Source: Pelecanus crispus (taxonomy: Eukaryota > Chordata > Aves > Pelecaniformes > Pelecanidae). From it: a stretch of DNA of 64,000 nt. This document shows positions 24,496 through 35,454 of the stretch, one piece after another. The stretch is taken from NCBI RefSeq assembly GCF_030463565.1, contig NC_134675.1:14963862-15027861 (forward strand). Reading direction: 5' to 3'. A program made the translations under genes and the position numbers. The notes beneath the pieces were generated by a model. That model was given only the letters and a program-made list of their open reading frames with translations, searched no databases and had not been told where the DNA came from. Position 1 is the stretch's first letter. Each line of letters opens with the position of its first letter.

Positions 24496-24619
24496 CTTTT
24501 TCCATATTGAGACAGACGCTTTTAAGGTGTTGATGCAGTACATTACAGCTTCAAGGGATTCTGCTCTGTGTGGAGAGGAGACTGAAATAATTACACTTGC
24601 TTCAGTTATTGGAACCACA
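24496..24619 (-). CDS. MOCS2: MOCS2B exon, catalytic core
   Basis: The acceptor is TCTCCCTAG and the donor GTATGT. It reads [20 protein letters not shown] then [20 protein letters not shown] then K, following the human VPVSEASIIIAVSSAHRAAS and IDTLKAKVPIWKK. The SSxHR motif of the MoaE family is kept. It opens with one base that completes the glycine codon of the preceding exon and ends in phase 0. No lesion is visible here. Confidence 0.95.
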
Positions 24620-26058
24620 CTAGGGAGAGAAGAGGAACAACAGCAGCTTTAGCTAATGCTTAACATCAAGAGCACCCAAAAGTTGTGGCCATGTCATGTC
24701 AGTATTCTGGCCACATGTTCTCCTGACTCATTCATACTGAGCAAGTGTCAAGCCATGTCCAAAAGATTATATACTTTTTAAAAGAAAGAAAACCACAACC
24801 AAAATCAGTACCAGATGTGAGAATTCCATGCTTTAGAATAAACAAACCCACCAGCCATAGGCTTTTTTCTTCTATTCTTTTTTTTTTTTTTAAATAAAGT
24901 CTATGGAATTAAGAGGAGAAAATTGCTAACTTGTAATAATGCATAGGAAACTCACTGGAAGCTGGCTTAATAATGAACAATAACAAGTCAGGAACAGCCA
25001 GTTCTTATCTGAAAACCTGAGAAGTCATCTCAGTTTGCACAAGAATTTGTGAAAGAAGAAATTAAGTGCCTCAAACTATGCAGATTTTACAATGAAACTT
25101 AAATTTTGACAAATTTTGATTTGAAATTATGAAGTTTTTCCTGTTTGGTGTGTTGTTTTTTCCAAACTTAGTTAATAGAAGTAGCACAAGGTTTTGGTTT
25201 ACTCCTCACAAGGGTAGTATTCCCAAAAGCTGCCTCCCAACCCTCCCTCTACAGTAAGACTCCTCTGGCAAACAGCTCAGAGGAAAAAAATCTAAGCTTA
25301 AATGCTTTGATCTGCCCTTGAGAGAACTGCACTCTCTGTTGACTATAGAGGAAATCTAAGGAAACTACCCCTCAGAGCTAGTATTACCCTTTGCGATCAC
25401 CTCCTAAGTTCCTTCTGCTGAGAGAAAAGGAAACAAGCATTTGCAACACACTCTGCAAATCCTGCTAGTTTCAGTGAGAAATCTGATGAACAGTGAAGGG
25501 TCAAGAGTATGTCAGACACTAGTATTCCATGTTTTAAACCCACCAGACTCAAGGAACAACAGGAGGTTCTCCTACAAGTATGGCTGGCAATTACCATGCC
25601 TCTCCTCCTCCCCACAGTCTAAGCTTTCAGGTTCCCTATGGCATAATTTAACTTAAATCTGACAATAAGAAACCAACATTCTCTGGCACCTCAATGAACG
25701 AGAAAAGAAAAAACAAAGTGGTGCCAACTTAATGTCTTCAAAAAAAGGCAAAAAAACAACAGCATCCCCTTCCCAGCAATGAGATCTCAATCCCTTCTCT
25801 CCACTTTCAAACCATCACACCAGCATCAAGGTTCCTGCAGTCTAAATATGGATTCCAGCAAACACTACCAAAACACACATTTTGAAAAAGACTATTTCTG
25901 AAACTTAGCTGTGCAGCAAGAGCTTGATCCTGCAGCCAGCTTTACTGTATTACAGTTTATATAGACTCCTGCACATCCTGCAACTATGTAAGCACAACCA
26001 TGCACCAGACAAGGATTAATATTCCACTTGCAGAAGGATGTGGTCTGGCCATACATAC
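24620..26058. other. MOCS2 intron
   Basis: Intron with a T tract near 24878-24890. No gene or transposon recognised. Confidence 0.65.
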
Positions 26059-26212
26059 CCAAGTCTATGGTGCACTGCAATATGTTTGACTGATGGCCAT
26101 TTCTGTCTAACATCTCTGCAGATTTTCTTTATTTTGGTCTCTGCCATTGAAGTATACACTTCATACTCTAAGTGAATAACTTTTTTCCCTTCAAAATTAT
26201 TTCTCATAGTAC
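26059..26212 (-). CDS. MOCS2: MOCS2B exon with conserved NNFEGKKV segment
   Basis: The acceptor is GTGTTTAG and the donor GTATGT. In the conserved frame it reads TMRNNFEGKKVIHLEYEVYT then KKICRDVRQKW then VKHIAVHHRLG, matching human TTRNNFEGKKVISLEYEAY and RQKWPVKHIAVFHRLG. The exon itself is intact. If translation arrives in the frame dictated by the exon 4 shift, it meets TAA at 26197-26199 within five codons. Confidence 0.95.
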
Positions 26213-27021
26213 CTAAACACAAATGAGTTATCAACCAAAAGCACCAATAAATACTGAGTAAAACCCAGGATCTCCCACTATGGCCAAGGTCAGCACTGTG
26301 CAAACATAAATGACCTCCTCTAATCATGGCTGTGTAAAAAGATTCTTTGAACAAGAGAAATCTATAATATACAAGGAAGAATTTAGTCTACAGATTGCAT
26401 TACTTGTGTAATGTGCAATCTGTAATGCCCAAGGCTGGGACATCTTCTGTGGTAACTGCTAAGGTGCTATTATTGCATTTGCCCGTGCAATGTTTAAGTG
26501 CTCAGTATTTAGGAGCCCAGTGGCACTAAGGTTTGAGCACAAACGGGTTTCAAGATCTGTACCATGTACATTAAGCAACAGGACAGAGCCATCAGCCTTG
26601 ACCTTCACCAGCCCATGGGTAAAATAGTACTTTGCTTTCAACCAAGGTCTGAGTTGCAGCAGCTTTCATACAGGTGTGGACCTGTGGTTTGCACAGCCAC
26701 AACTTCCCACCTTGAATAAGCTGTGTCCAAGGGGATGGGAGAATAGCTCCTAAGCAGTCCTGTACTCCAGAGCTGCTGTTCTGTTCAGCCTAGGATAGCC
26801 ACACCAGCAGGGAAGCTTCTCACCACTTTGTCCCAATGCAACTGTTTAAGAGCTGCCATGGTCTTGTTCTAAATAATTCAGAATGTGTTTTCTAAACATC
26901 CTGGGTTCAGTCCAGGAATTTATTTATTTGAGAAACACGAGTTTGGGGTGTGGACAATCTAGGTTCCATTTATTAGACTATTAATACACCCAGAGATCCA
27001 GCTCAGAAACATTAACCTCAC
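26213..27021. other. MOCS2 intron
   Basis: Intron, no further features seen. Confidence 0.65.
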
Positions 27022-27136
27022 CAATGAACAGAGACACTGCCCCACAGTATGGTGAAATGACCAGCTCTGACTTCATCTACAGAGAGCTTTACAGACTTGA
27101 GCTGGATAAAATCTTTTGGCACATCTTCGCTTACAC
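27022..27136 (-). pseudogene. MOCS2: MOCS2B exon with a frameshift
   Basis: The acceptor is GAGCTATAG and the donor GTGAGG. One frame reads SEDVPKDFIQLKSVKLSVDE then V, like human SKDVIQFTAEKLSVDEV. The following LVISPYCGAVSLFIG, like human LVISPLCGAISLFVG, lies in another frame. The shift is at GTCAGAGCTGGTC (about 27061-27075), where two bases seem lost or one gained. The exon is 115 bases, but the phases of its neighbours require a length divisible by three, such as 117. No splice choice I can see repairs this. Confidence 0.88.
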
Positions 27137-28266
27137 CTATAGCTCACTAGAAAGGCTGAAACCAAACAGACTCTGTTGTTGGTTTTGGCAATACTAGCAT
27201 TTGCCAACTGCCTTTTATTCAGTGCTGATGACCCAATTTATTCAGAAAACATGCACCATCTACTTACCCCAAGAGACCAGTCTCCATGGCAAATTCACTT
27301 CTCAGCAGACTTGCTGAGAGAATATTAACTGCAAATATCAAGTGATGACCTGTTTTTTAATGCATACGGGTTCCTTCCTGGTAGGAAAGTCTGGTCCAGT
27401 AGGATGAAACTAGAACTAGAGCAAGGCCCCAGTTTAACAGTACAATCAACCAGCATGGACCACTGTGCTAGTAAATCTGTAATAAGATTGTCAGCCCCTC
27501 CTATCTTATCCTGAAATCAAACACAGTTTAAAACAGAGATTTCTGATGAACACAGATTAGGGTTCTAATCCTAAAGTTTAATATGCTCTCCAGGACATTC
27601 AGGTCCTCATACTATCAGTCTATTTCAGTGACACAGGAGACACTTCTAATTTCTCTGAGTAGAAACCAGTCATCAGTTCATCTAAGAATGAGGAGGAAAA
27701 AAAAGTATTTTGAGCAGCAGCAATGGAACAAGCTGCAGTAAATACATGCACTGGCACTTGAAAGCATGTAAAGAAATTAAGCTATTCTAATGACACCTGT
27801 TCCTTTGACAGCAACAAAAAAAAATTATTTTTTTTAAGCAGCAGTCAATTCTCTTTCTGTATCATCTTTTTTGTTAAAAAGTGGCAGGAGGTTTTTCATT
27901 ATTATCTTATTTAGGCAAGCTGCATATCTAATGACAGCCAGAAACAACTACTAAAGAATAACAAGACCTAAAACCCAAATTCAAAACAATGCTTGACCTC
28001 ACTGGCAATTTTCTTCCATTTACTACATATGTGTTAATCATTTATTGGTGCACCACCTTATAGTTTTTGGTCAGCACAATGGTTCTCTCCAGCAGGAAAC
28101 ACAAGTTATGCTCTCTCAAAAGAGTACTGTGGGTGGAGGGAAAGAATTGCAATCACATCTCTGATCCTAAACAAAAAAAAGATTATAAGAAGATTATACA
28201 GAATTCATGAGATATTTTAGCACAGGATGACACTCCATAGGAAACTAAACAAGAAGTGATACCTAC
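27137..28266. other. MOCS2 intron
   Basis: Intron with short A/T runs near 27810-27840. Nothing else recognised. Confidence 0.65.
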
Positions 28267-28413
28267 TTAACAGAGCTTGGACAGATTCAGCCTCCACTAA
28301 TTGGTGTGATGATGGCAACCTTGTCTCCAGGCTGCAGGACCAGGAGCTGATCTCCAAGCAGCACATACTCCTGCCGAACAGCAAAAACCACTTGATCCCA
28401 GATGATAAGAAGC
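28267..28413 (-). CDS. MOCS2: MOCS2 dual-coding exon (MOCS2A end, MOCS2B start)
   Basis: The acceptor is CCCCTCAG and the donor GTAGGT. In one frame it encodes the MOCS2A C-terminus: DQVVFAVRQEYVLLGDQLLV then LQPGDKVAIITPISGG, stop TGA at 28287-28289. The terminal GG that carries the thiocarboxylate is kept. In the +1 frame the MOCS2B start codon at 28364-28366 opens CCLEISSWSCSLETRLPSS, matching human MSSLEISSSCFSLETKLP. The two frames overlap by 80 bases, much as in human MOCS2. In MOCS2A the human IPPISGG has become ITPISGG, and the human LADVR segment reads LLIIW, so its first part is unusually divergent. Confidence 0.93.
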
Positions 28414-30857
28414 CTGAGGGGGATTGGCAGGAGCACAAATAGGTTTCTAAATAGAGTGTTTGCATTTAACCATGAGATTTCATTAAACAACAAACTGGTG
28501 CACAGTCTAGGGCAGCTGAGGTAAATACCACTGAGACTTACACAACTTTGCTTCCAATATACTTTCAAAAATATGACAAACACCCACCTCCTACTCTTGG
28601 ATTTTCTTGTTGCAGCTAAGGAGAAACCAACTCAGTATAATTTTCAGAAGTCGGGAATTGGATTTGTCATAGGCCTTTATAAACTATATCAGAACCAACC
28701 AATGTATATCAGACCCACTTTAAAAGCTTCTAACAAAGAAGTAGGTAACTCAAGAGGATACCAACTTTCCGATTTGAGATTAGAAGGAAATGTTCCCCTG
28801 ATTCAGTATGGCTGGACTGAACAGCAATTTTCTTACACAGCAAGAAGTGTTGTGGGATGCTGTTCGTGAGATCTCATGAAGATTCGGTGGTCAAAGAGCT
28901 GCTCTTGTTGTGTAGCCTCACAGTTTATGAGGCTTTGGGTCTTTTGTACTTAACAGGTCTGAAATTTGCTATTGATAAGGAGTAGCAACAGAGCTAAGAG
29001 AGCAGATATGGTTTTCTGGCAGACCTTCTATATATTTTTTTGGTCTTCACATCTGTGAGATGTTGTTGTGAGAGTCCATAGCTCTGGATACCACGAGGCA
29101 GGGAGTTGCTTTCACGACTAAGTGCAATCGCACAGTGAATATGAGGGCAACACCAGTAAGACAGCAGAAAAAGAGTGCCAACATTTTACTTTAGAAGATG
29201 CAGGCGTGATAAACTGTTATTGTTCGAGACTACAAGATCTGGCATAGACAGCAGAGAGCTGTATTGCCTAGAAACAAGCAAGCACGCCAAAAGGGTACAG
29301 GTAAAAATCATCTTATTTCCTACCAGCCAGACAGACAAAAGCAGGCAAGGCACAGGCTGAACAAAACACAGTAGCGCTGACTCAGAGGGCAGACTGAAGG
29401 GAGGGACTGTATGAAAGTAAAGCAAACAACTGAGGAAATGAGCACAACTATGTAACTGAAGTGCCCATTAGAAGGATGGTTTCCAATTAGTCATTTGCAA
29501 GTTAATTCATTGGGGAAAATGGGTGGAACAGAAGAGCATTGTCAAGTACATTCAAGCTGCAGTTTGAATATCCATTAGCAATGTGAATAGAAGTCTGTGG
29601 TCAGTGCTCTACAATTATGTTGAGTTTTTCCATAAAAGCTAGGAACAGAAGCATTTTCCAAGGTGGCCGCTGTGAAGTAACTGCGCATACAATACATACT
29701 GCTCCAAGTCATCATTCATAAAAGGACAAAGTTGACAAACTGTGGCAAAGTAACCAAAGGTGCTGCTGCTTCTGACACCAAGTAATAGGCTGCAAAGTAA
29801 AATATACTCATTCCTTACTGCCTCCCCCAAAACACACTTGGTCTCATTCTGTGTGAGGAAAAGGCCCCTGGTCTAACATTTGGTTAGAGCTTCTCATTTG
29901 GAAACAGCTGCCATTGCTAAATAGTTGGGTTTTTTCATAGCCTTTGAGAGTAGATCTAATAAAGAAGGGTGGTGCCTAAAGGAAGACTTTGGCACCAAAG
30001 TCCAAACTCCAGTGCATTCAGCACTAAATCCTGAGGACCTCAATCTCTGTTATGCCTTACTTTTTTTTTCTTTTTTCCCTTTTTTTCCCAAATGGTGTTG
30101 CACCTTTGTCAATCAGACTCATTCTTGATAAGACTGAGCACATTCCCTCACCTGAGGGGGAACCTTCTGCTGACACCCCCAAAGAGCACCAGTGCTGCAG
30201 GTGTCCTTACAGCACACACCTAGCACACTCTCAGGACCAGACCCTATAAAATGCAACCAACAACACTTTTTTTTTTCCAAAACAGAGGAGGTTGAAAGCA
30301 GCTGAGCCTATTTCCTATGTTAAGGGTTGAATGGCTAGAAGCCCATGGCAGGGCTTCAGTTCCCTTCTTGACCTGCCTTCCAGAGGGTGCCATAAGCTCA
30401 GACTAATGACTAACAGTATAGTTAAAGATAAGTGATCAAAACCACCTGCACATTATCATGAATTTCTTATTTATTGCCCTGGCTGTACTAGATCCCTTCT
30501 TGACACATTTCTCCACAGGTACTAATACAGCTCAGGTGTTCTGTTTTGACATGCAGTAGAGTTACCACACTGTGGCCCTCCTGGACAATGGGCCACAAAT
30601 CTTAAACTACCCATCATGTGCAACTTTTAGGTAAGTTTATTGGACCTAGTCTTTCCTAGCATATACATAAAGCTATAGGATTTGCAATTGGCCAAAACAC
30701 AAAATGCTTGCTGCAGGTTACAAGAACAAGGTAACTTCACTGTTTTTATGGTCCTAAAGTACCAATACATGTTTCAGCTCAACTGAATTTTTATTTTCTT
30801 TAAAAAAAACAAAACATGTTAAACTTTGTGCACCTCAGCAGTAACTTTCCTTGATAC
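28414..30857. other. MOCS2 intron
   Basis: Intron of about 2.4 kb. No transposon or extra exon recognised. Poly-T runs at 30061-30090. Confidence 0.65.
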
Positions 30858-30981
30858 CTCAGATGAATCTTAACAATCTCCTCCCAGAGCTGCAGAGAGG
30901 TGATCTGCTGTGGCACCGAGAGGGTCTCAGAGCACAGCCCCACCAGGAGGAACAAACGCTGTTCAGGGGAGCAGGGGCCTA
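30858..30981 (-). pseudogene. MOCS2: MOCS2A exon 2, degraded N-terminal part
   Basis: The 3' half is clear: SETLSVPQQITSLQLWEEIV parallels human SETISVPQEIKALQLWKEIE, with donor GTATCA. The strongest acceptor is GTTTTTTCTTCAG, just before 30981. With it, phase 0 from exon 1 gives TAG as the first codon, and the upstream part lies out of frame with SETLSVP (53 bases where 51 are expected). A weaker acceptor at 30959 would start CGT in frame and give a complete but shorter MOCS2A of about 79 residues, missing most of the first beta strand. Human MOCS2A is 88 residues. I favour decay, but the alternative splice should be tested. Confidence 0.75.
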
Positions 30982-31350
30982 CTGAAGAAAAAACGCTATT
31001 GCACATTAACTTCTCTGAAAATAACAAAACAAACGAAACCAAACCAGCATGAGGAAAAGCTTTCCCTGGCTTCTTTTTTTTTTTTTTTATGCCTACAAGC
31101 TCTGTCACGTTCTTTATGCTCTGGTTGTCAGCAGGAGAGCTGGGAGAGAGGGGTGCAAGTCAGTGCGGATCCGTGCCACACTCCAGCCGTCCAGACCTCG
31201 CCCGCCGTGCTCGCACGGCGCTTCTATCCGCCGACCGCCAGCACCCCGCCGAAGAGAAGGACTGAGGCACCGCCCCCCGAAGACCCGCCTCGCCTCTAAC
31301 CGGAGCCTACTCCCCACAGGCACCGCCGAGCCGGTATCAGCGGCACTTAC
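30982..31350. other. MOCS2 first intron, part of CpG-rich region
   Basis: Short intron, CG-rich toward exon 1, with a long T run near 31074-31089 on the plus strand. Confidence 0.65.
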
Positions 31351-31570
31351 CTGGCAACGCATGGAGCCGCGGTCTCCGGGCGGGCTGCCCTCCGTCGCGG
31401 GCTCCCAGCAGCGCCTGCGCCCGGACGAGAAGCGTCAGGCCCGGACCGCCCCCTGCGGTCTGGGCCGGGAGCGCGGCACAGCCCCGCTCCGGAGCTGTCA
31501 GGCCTGACTAGGCCGGGCCGGTCCTAGCGGTGTGGCGCAGCCCCGCTCCGGGGCCCTTCCCCCGCCGTGA
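31130..31570 (-). promoter_or_regulatory. CpG-rich promoter region of MOCS2
   Basis: CG dinucleotides are dense here (for example 31195-31290, 31360-31450, 31512-31570) and rare in the rest of the window. The patch spans MOCS2 exon 1 and its upstream flank, as expected for a housekeeping-type promoter. No TATA box is apparent. The CpGs being still present argues that decay of the gene is recent or that the region is unmethylated in the germ line. Confidence 0.75.
31351..31362 (-). CDS. MOCS2: MOCS2A first coding exon
   Basis: ATG at 31360-31362 opens MRCQ, immediately followed by the consensus donor CAG/GTAAGT. Human MOCS2A begins MVPLCQ with the same CQ before the first intron. The 5'UTR continues upstream in the CpG-rich region. 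Confidence 0.85.
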
Positions 31571-31903
31571 AACCAGGTGTTAAGCACGGGTGGATAACGG
31601 AGGCGTGAGACGGCCCTCGGAGGTGGTAGGGGAGCATGAAGTGGGAGACCGAGGCTTTGCCCCCCAAACACAGCCTGTAGTTTTGGGAACACCACCTTAA
31701 AAGGTAGATTTTCAAATAGTCCCAGCAATGGATGGGGATTGCAAATGATTGCAGACGTTACACGTCCACTGCCTTGCACACACTATACATCCACCACACA
31801 TACACATAATAGGTATGCATAACATGTAAAAGCCAAAGATCCATCAAAATGCTGATACAGGATTTCTGGGGTAGGTCCTGTTTTAGTGCAGATTGCCATG
31901 GCA

Positions 31904-33066
31904 TGATGTCACCTGTCTTCCTGTGGACAACTGTATGCCTTCAGCAATTGCACACATGGAAAAATAGCACCACGGAAGAATGCTAGCTAACTTCATGCAG
32001 TTTGGCACTGGGGAGAAGAGGAAAGCAGAGTGGGGTATGTGACAGGTGCTGCAGAGACACCCACAGCAATTGTTCTGCAGGACACAACTGGGCCCCGAAA
32101 CCACGTCATCGTGGGTGGCCAGGGTTATTTCTGTGCTGTTTACCAGGCAACACTTGTAACCTCACAACAGCAAAACAGTAGCTCCTCCTGTCATGCTAAC
32201 CAGAGGGAACTCTGGAATCGTTATCAGCAACATGGAGTTTGTGGTATGTAAATGAGCACTTGTGATTTGGGCAGGTAGTCAGGTGGAAAACATCCATCCT
32301 AGCTAGATGCAACAAAAAAAATGCCCTCAAAAGAACTGCTATCCAGTCATTTCAAAGTTGAGAAGGGAACCAGACCTTTCTATGTAATAATTCTTGCCTC
32401 TGAGATACAAAGACAGGGACAATTGATACAGAATGTAAGATCTATACTTTTGCATCAAAAGTTCAGCCTGTGACTTTAACTCTCAGTGGAGAGAAACTGC
32501 GGACTTGCTTAGAGATTCTTTGAAACGGTATCTCTGTACTGTAAGATTAACAAACCTTGAACAAGCTCTTTAAATCACAGCCTGAAACCGGCAGACACCA
32601 AGGTCAGAAGAACTAGGAGCATCATCACCCAAGATAAGTTCAGAGAAACTAGTTAGGACTAGCACATATTGGAGCAAAGCTGTGATAAGCTGCTCAGTGA
32701 GCCAACTCATGACTATATATGGGAAAAGGATCTGGAGTTCATGGAAAGGACACTGAAAGACCCCTCTACAAAGACCACTAGGGACCCCCAAGGACCACCG
32801 ACCCAAATCACCGAGCATGTGCAACTGGGGAGAGGATATGTAAATAAATTCTGGGGATTCATTATCGTAAAACCACCTTTTCCAAGAAATATGATTAATA
32901 TGTATATTTCTGTCCTACATAAATTGTATGTCTTTGGTTGTGAGGCATGCACGTTAGGTGGAAGTATCCCCTGTGCATCCGGCACCATAAATAAAGAATG
33001 CCTGCTTTCTAAAGCTCCAAAATGAGTCTTAGACAGTTTCCGTAAGCCGTAATTTTTGGTATCACA
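31904..33066 (+). mobile_element. Probable solo LTR, 6-bp duplication (ERVK-like)
   Basis: The right end has clear LTR features: a TATA-like CCTACATAAATTG (about 32914), AATAAA at 32990-32995, and an end in GGTATCACA at 33066. The next six bases, ATGGCA (33067-33072), recur at 31898-31903, directly before a TG at 31904. A 6-bp duplication is typical of ERVK/alpharetrovirus-like elements. The length of 1.16 kb is long, and the left boundary rests only on the duplication, so it is less certain than the right end. Confidence 0.55.
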
Positions 33067-33072
33067 ATGGCA

Positions 33073-34345
33073 CAGTTTTCTACTGTGTGATGAAAGTTAA
33101 AGTGATAAAGTTTTTCAAAAAATGTGCAATAGAAATACTATTACTTCCATGGAGCATGTATTTTGTACCAGTTATCCAGTATACCATGTCTTAATCCTCT
33201 GCTGCGAGGAACAAATGAGTTATTTTTTAAAACTGTATTCTTTTGTTTGTGAATGATTACTGTTACAAATTGAACTTTCCTCAAGATAGTATGTGTCAAG
33301 TGAATAAAATGATTGTGGGTTTTTTTCCTCTGGGCTGTGTAATTTTGGATTTATACATCTTAAATGAAATAGATCACTTTGACAAGGTGTGTATGACCCA
33401 GCCAGTAGCTAGCAAGTGGCTGGCACATTTTTCCAGCGCAAAAGATGTGCCACATGTATCTGTCCTTAGAGTCAAGTGGGTGAGTGCCGGGCTTAGCTGG
33501 AGCAAATTAGCCTCTCAGCCCAGAAAACAGTGAGCTCTCAAAGATTTATCCCTAGATTTAGCGTTGAATTTAGAGTTAGGTCCACTATGGAATAAGGAGA
33601 GAAGAGTTACTGCCAGCGAGTTCTAGATTTTCTTTATTTGAGCTCCAACTAATGACTCACCTAAGCCAATTCTTGAGTATTTTTCAAAGGATAGGTCAGT
33701 CTTCAGCCCTGTGTTGTGTGAGTTAGTTAAAGGCAGAATTTGGGCCTAGAAGGCACAGGAATAGAGTAGGATTTGTGAGTCATAATCAATTAACTGTGTT
33801 CTAGAACCAATAAAAAGAGGTTAAAAGTTCTTAAGAAACCAAAGCAGGAATTAAGCTGAGGTGTAATATGAATGTCCAAAACAAAAACTCTCCCTAAATA
33901 CTTCTTAATTCTGGAGGTCTTTTTTCCCAGGAACACCAGCCTCAGAAACAGAGCTGTGACTACTATGCTTCTTGGTTTGCAAGAATGAGTTTTCTTCAGA
34001 TTGCTATTTTATTGTTTGGCTTGTTTTGTGGATTTTTGGGAGAGTACAGGTACCTACATAAAATGAACTGAGAGGAGAAATGTTCATACAGCTCTAGAGA
34101 AGGTATGTGAGCTCTGTAGAGACTGGGATTTCAAAACCATCTCTTCTCTATGATTCCTATAAGCTAGCTCCACATGATTTTCCCTTAACATATTTTCTGG
34201 TTTGGATCCTTCTTTCGGGCACCATTTTCTTCTTGCAGCTTTTGGTTTGGAGTGTAATTGTGAGTAGCTGCAACATATAACATCTAGTTCTAAGTGTTAT
34301 TTATTGAGCCTAATATTTTGAATTAAATCTTGTCCTAAGCCATGG
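33073..34345. other. Intergenic, nothing recognised
   Basis: AT-rich sequence with no gene, RNA or transposon that I can identify. Confidence 0.55.
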
Positions 34346-35454
34346 TGTATTGGGTTTGCATGGCAAGGTTTTGGGAGCGGGGGGGCTACAGGGATGGCTT
34401 CTGTGAGAAGCTGCTAGAAGCTTCCCCTGTGTCCCATAGAGCCAATGCCAGCTGGCTCCAAGATGGGCCAGCCGGCTCCAAGATGGACCCACCGCTGGCC
34501 AAGGCAGAGCCAATCAGCATCGGTGGTGGCAGCACCTCTGTGATAACATATTTAAGAAGGGGAAAAAAAAAAACCCCACCTGCACAACTGCAGCTGCAGA
34601 GAGGAGTGAGAATATGTGAGAACAACTCTGCAGACACCAAGGTCAGTGAAGAAGGAGGGGGAGGAGGTGCTCCAAGCACCAGAGCAGAGATTCCCCTGCA
34701 GCCCGTGGTGAAGACCATGGTGAGGCATGTTGTCCCCCTGCAGCCCATGGAGGTCCACAGTGGAGCAGATATCCACCTGCAGCCCATGGAGGACCCCAAG
34801 CAGAGCAGGTGGATGCCTGAAGGAGGCTGTGACCCCGTGGGAACCCCATGCTGGAGCAGGCTCCTGGCAGGACCTTGTGGACCCATGGAGAGAGAGGAGT
34901 CCATGCTGGAGCAGGTTTTCTGGCAGGACTTGTGACCCCGTGGAAGGGACCCACACTGGAGCCATTCATGAAGAACTATAGCCCATGGGAAGGACTCGCG
35001 TTGGAGAAGTTCATGGACGACTGTCTCCCATGGGAGGGACCCCATGCTGGAGCACGGGAAGAGCGTGAGGAGGAAGGAGCAGCAGAGACAACGTGTGATG
35101 AACTGACTGCAACCCCCATTCCCTGTCCCCCTGTGCCACTCGGGGGAGGAGGAGGTAGAGAAAATGGGGAGTGAAGTTGAGCCCGGGAAGAAGGGAGGGG
35201 CGGGGGGAAGGTGTTTTAAGATTTAGTTTTTATTTCTCATTTTCCTACTCTGATTTAACTGGTAATAAATTAAACTGATTTCCCCAAGTCGAGTCTGTTT
35301 TGCCCATGACAGTAATTGCTGAGTGATCTCTCCCTGTCCTTATCTTGACCCACGAGCCTTTCATTATATTTTCTCTCCCCTGTCCAGTTGAGGAGGGGAG
35401 TGATAGAGCAGCTTTGGTGGGCACCTAGCATCCAGCCAGGGTCAACCCACCACA
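34346..35454 (+). mobile_element. Solo LTR, about 1.1 kb, family 2
   Basis: It opens TGTATTGGGTTTGCATGG and closes GTCAACCCACCACA. A CCAATCAG box (34509), a TATTTAAG box (about 34550) and AATAAA at 35264-35269 are in LTR order. Between them is a GC-rich stretch with imperfect repeats of CCCATGGAGG and GCTGGAGCAGG. It is homologous to the minus-strand copy at 59937-60935. Flanks CATGG and TGTGG match at only three of five positions, so the duplication is eroded. The long open frames on both strands come from the GC-rich repeats and are not genes. Confidence 0.85.

Larger units (their letters stand above)
23232..31362 (-). pseudogene. MOCS2: MOCS2, bicistronic molybdopterin synthase gene, with lesions
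   Basis: MOCS2 encodes both subunits of molybdopterin synthase from one locus: MOCS2A, the small sulfur carrier ending in GG, and MOCS2B, the large catalytic subunit. Together they convert precursor Z to molybdopterin for the molybdenum cofactor. All expected exons are present on the minus strand: 31351-31362, 30858-30981, 28267-28413, 27022-27136, 26059-26212, 24496-24619 and 23232-23300. The introns are intact, so this is not a retrocopy. Two defects are visible. MOCS2A meets TAG at the first codon of exon 2 if the strong acceptor is used and is then out of frame with its conserved part. MOCS2B shifts frame in exon 4 and reaches TAA at 26197-26199. Several conserved MOCS2A residues have also changed. 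Identity is certain; the pseudogene call assumes the assembly is right. Confidence 0.8.

Noticed and set aside
23232..31362. MOCS2 as a processed retrocopy
   Set aside because: All introns with proper splice sites are present and the gene is in its usual place next to ITGA2, so it is an unprocessed locus.
31049..31507. Open frame of 152 codons on the plus strand across the MOCS2 promoter
   Set aside because: It is antisense to MOCS2 exon 1 and open only because the region is CG-rich.
34386..35045. Open frame of 219 codons on the minus strand, and one of 197 codons on the plus strand
   Set aside because: Both lie wholly inside an LTR with GC-rich imperfect repeats that happens to lack stops. 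The related copy at 59937-60935 shows similar false frames.
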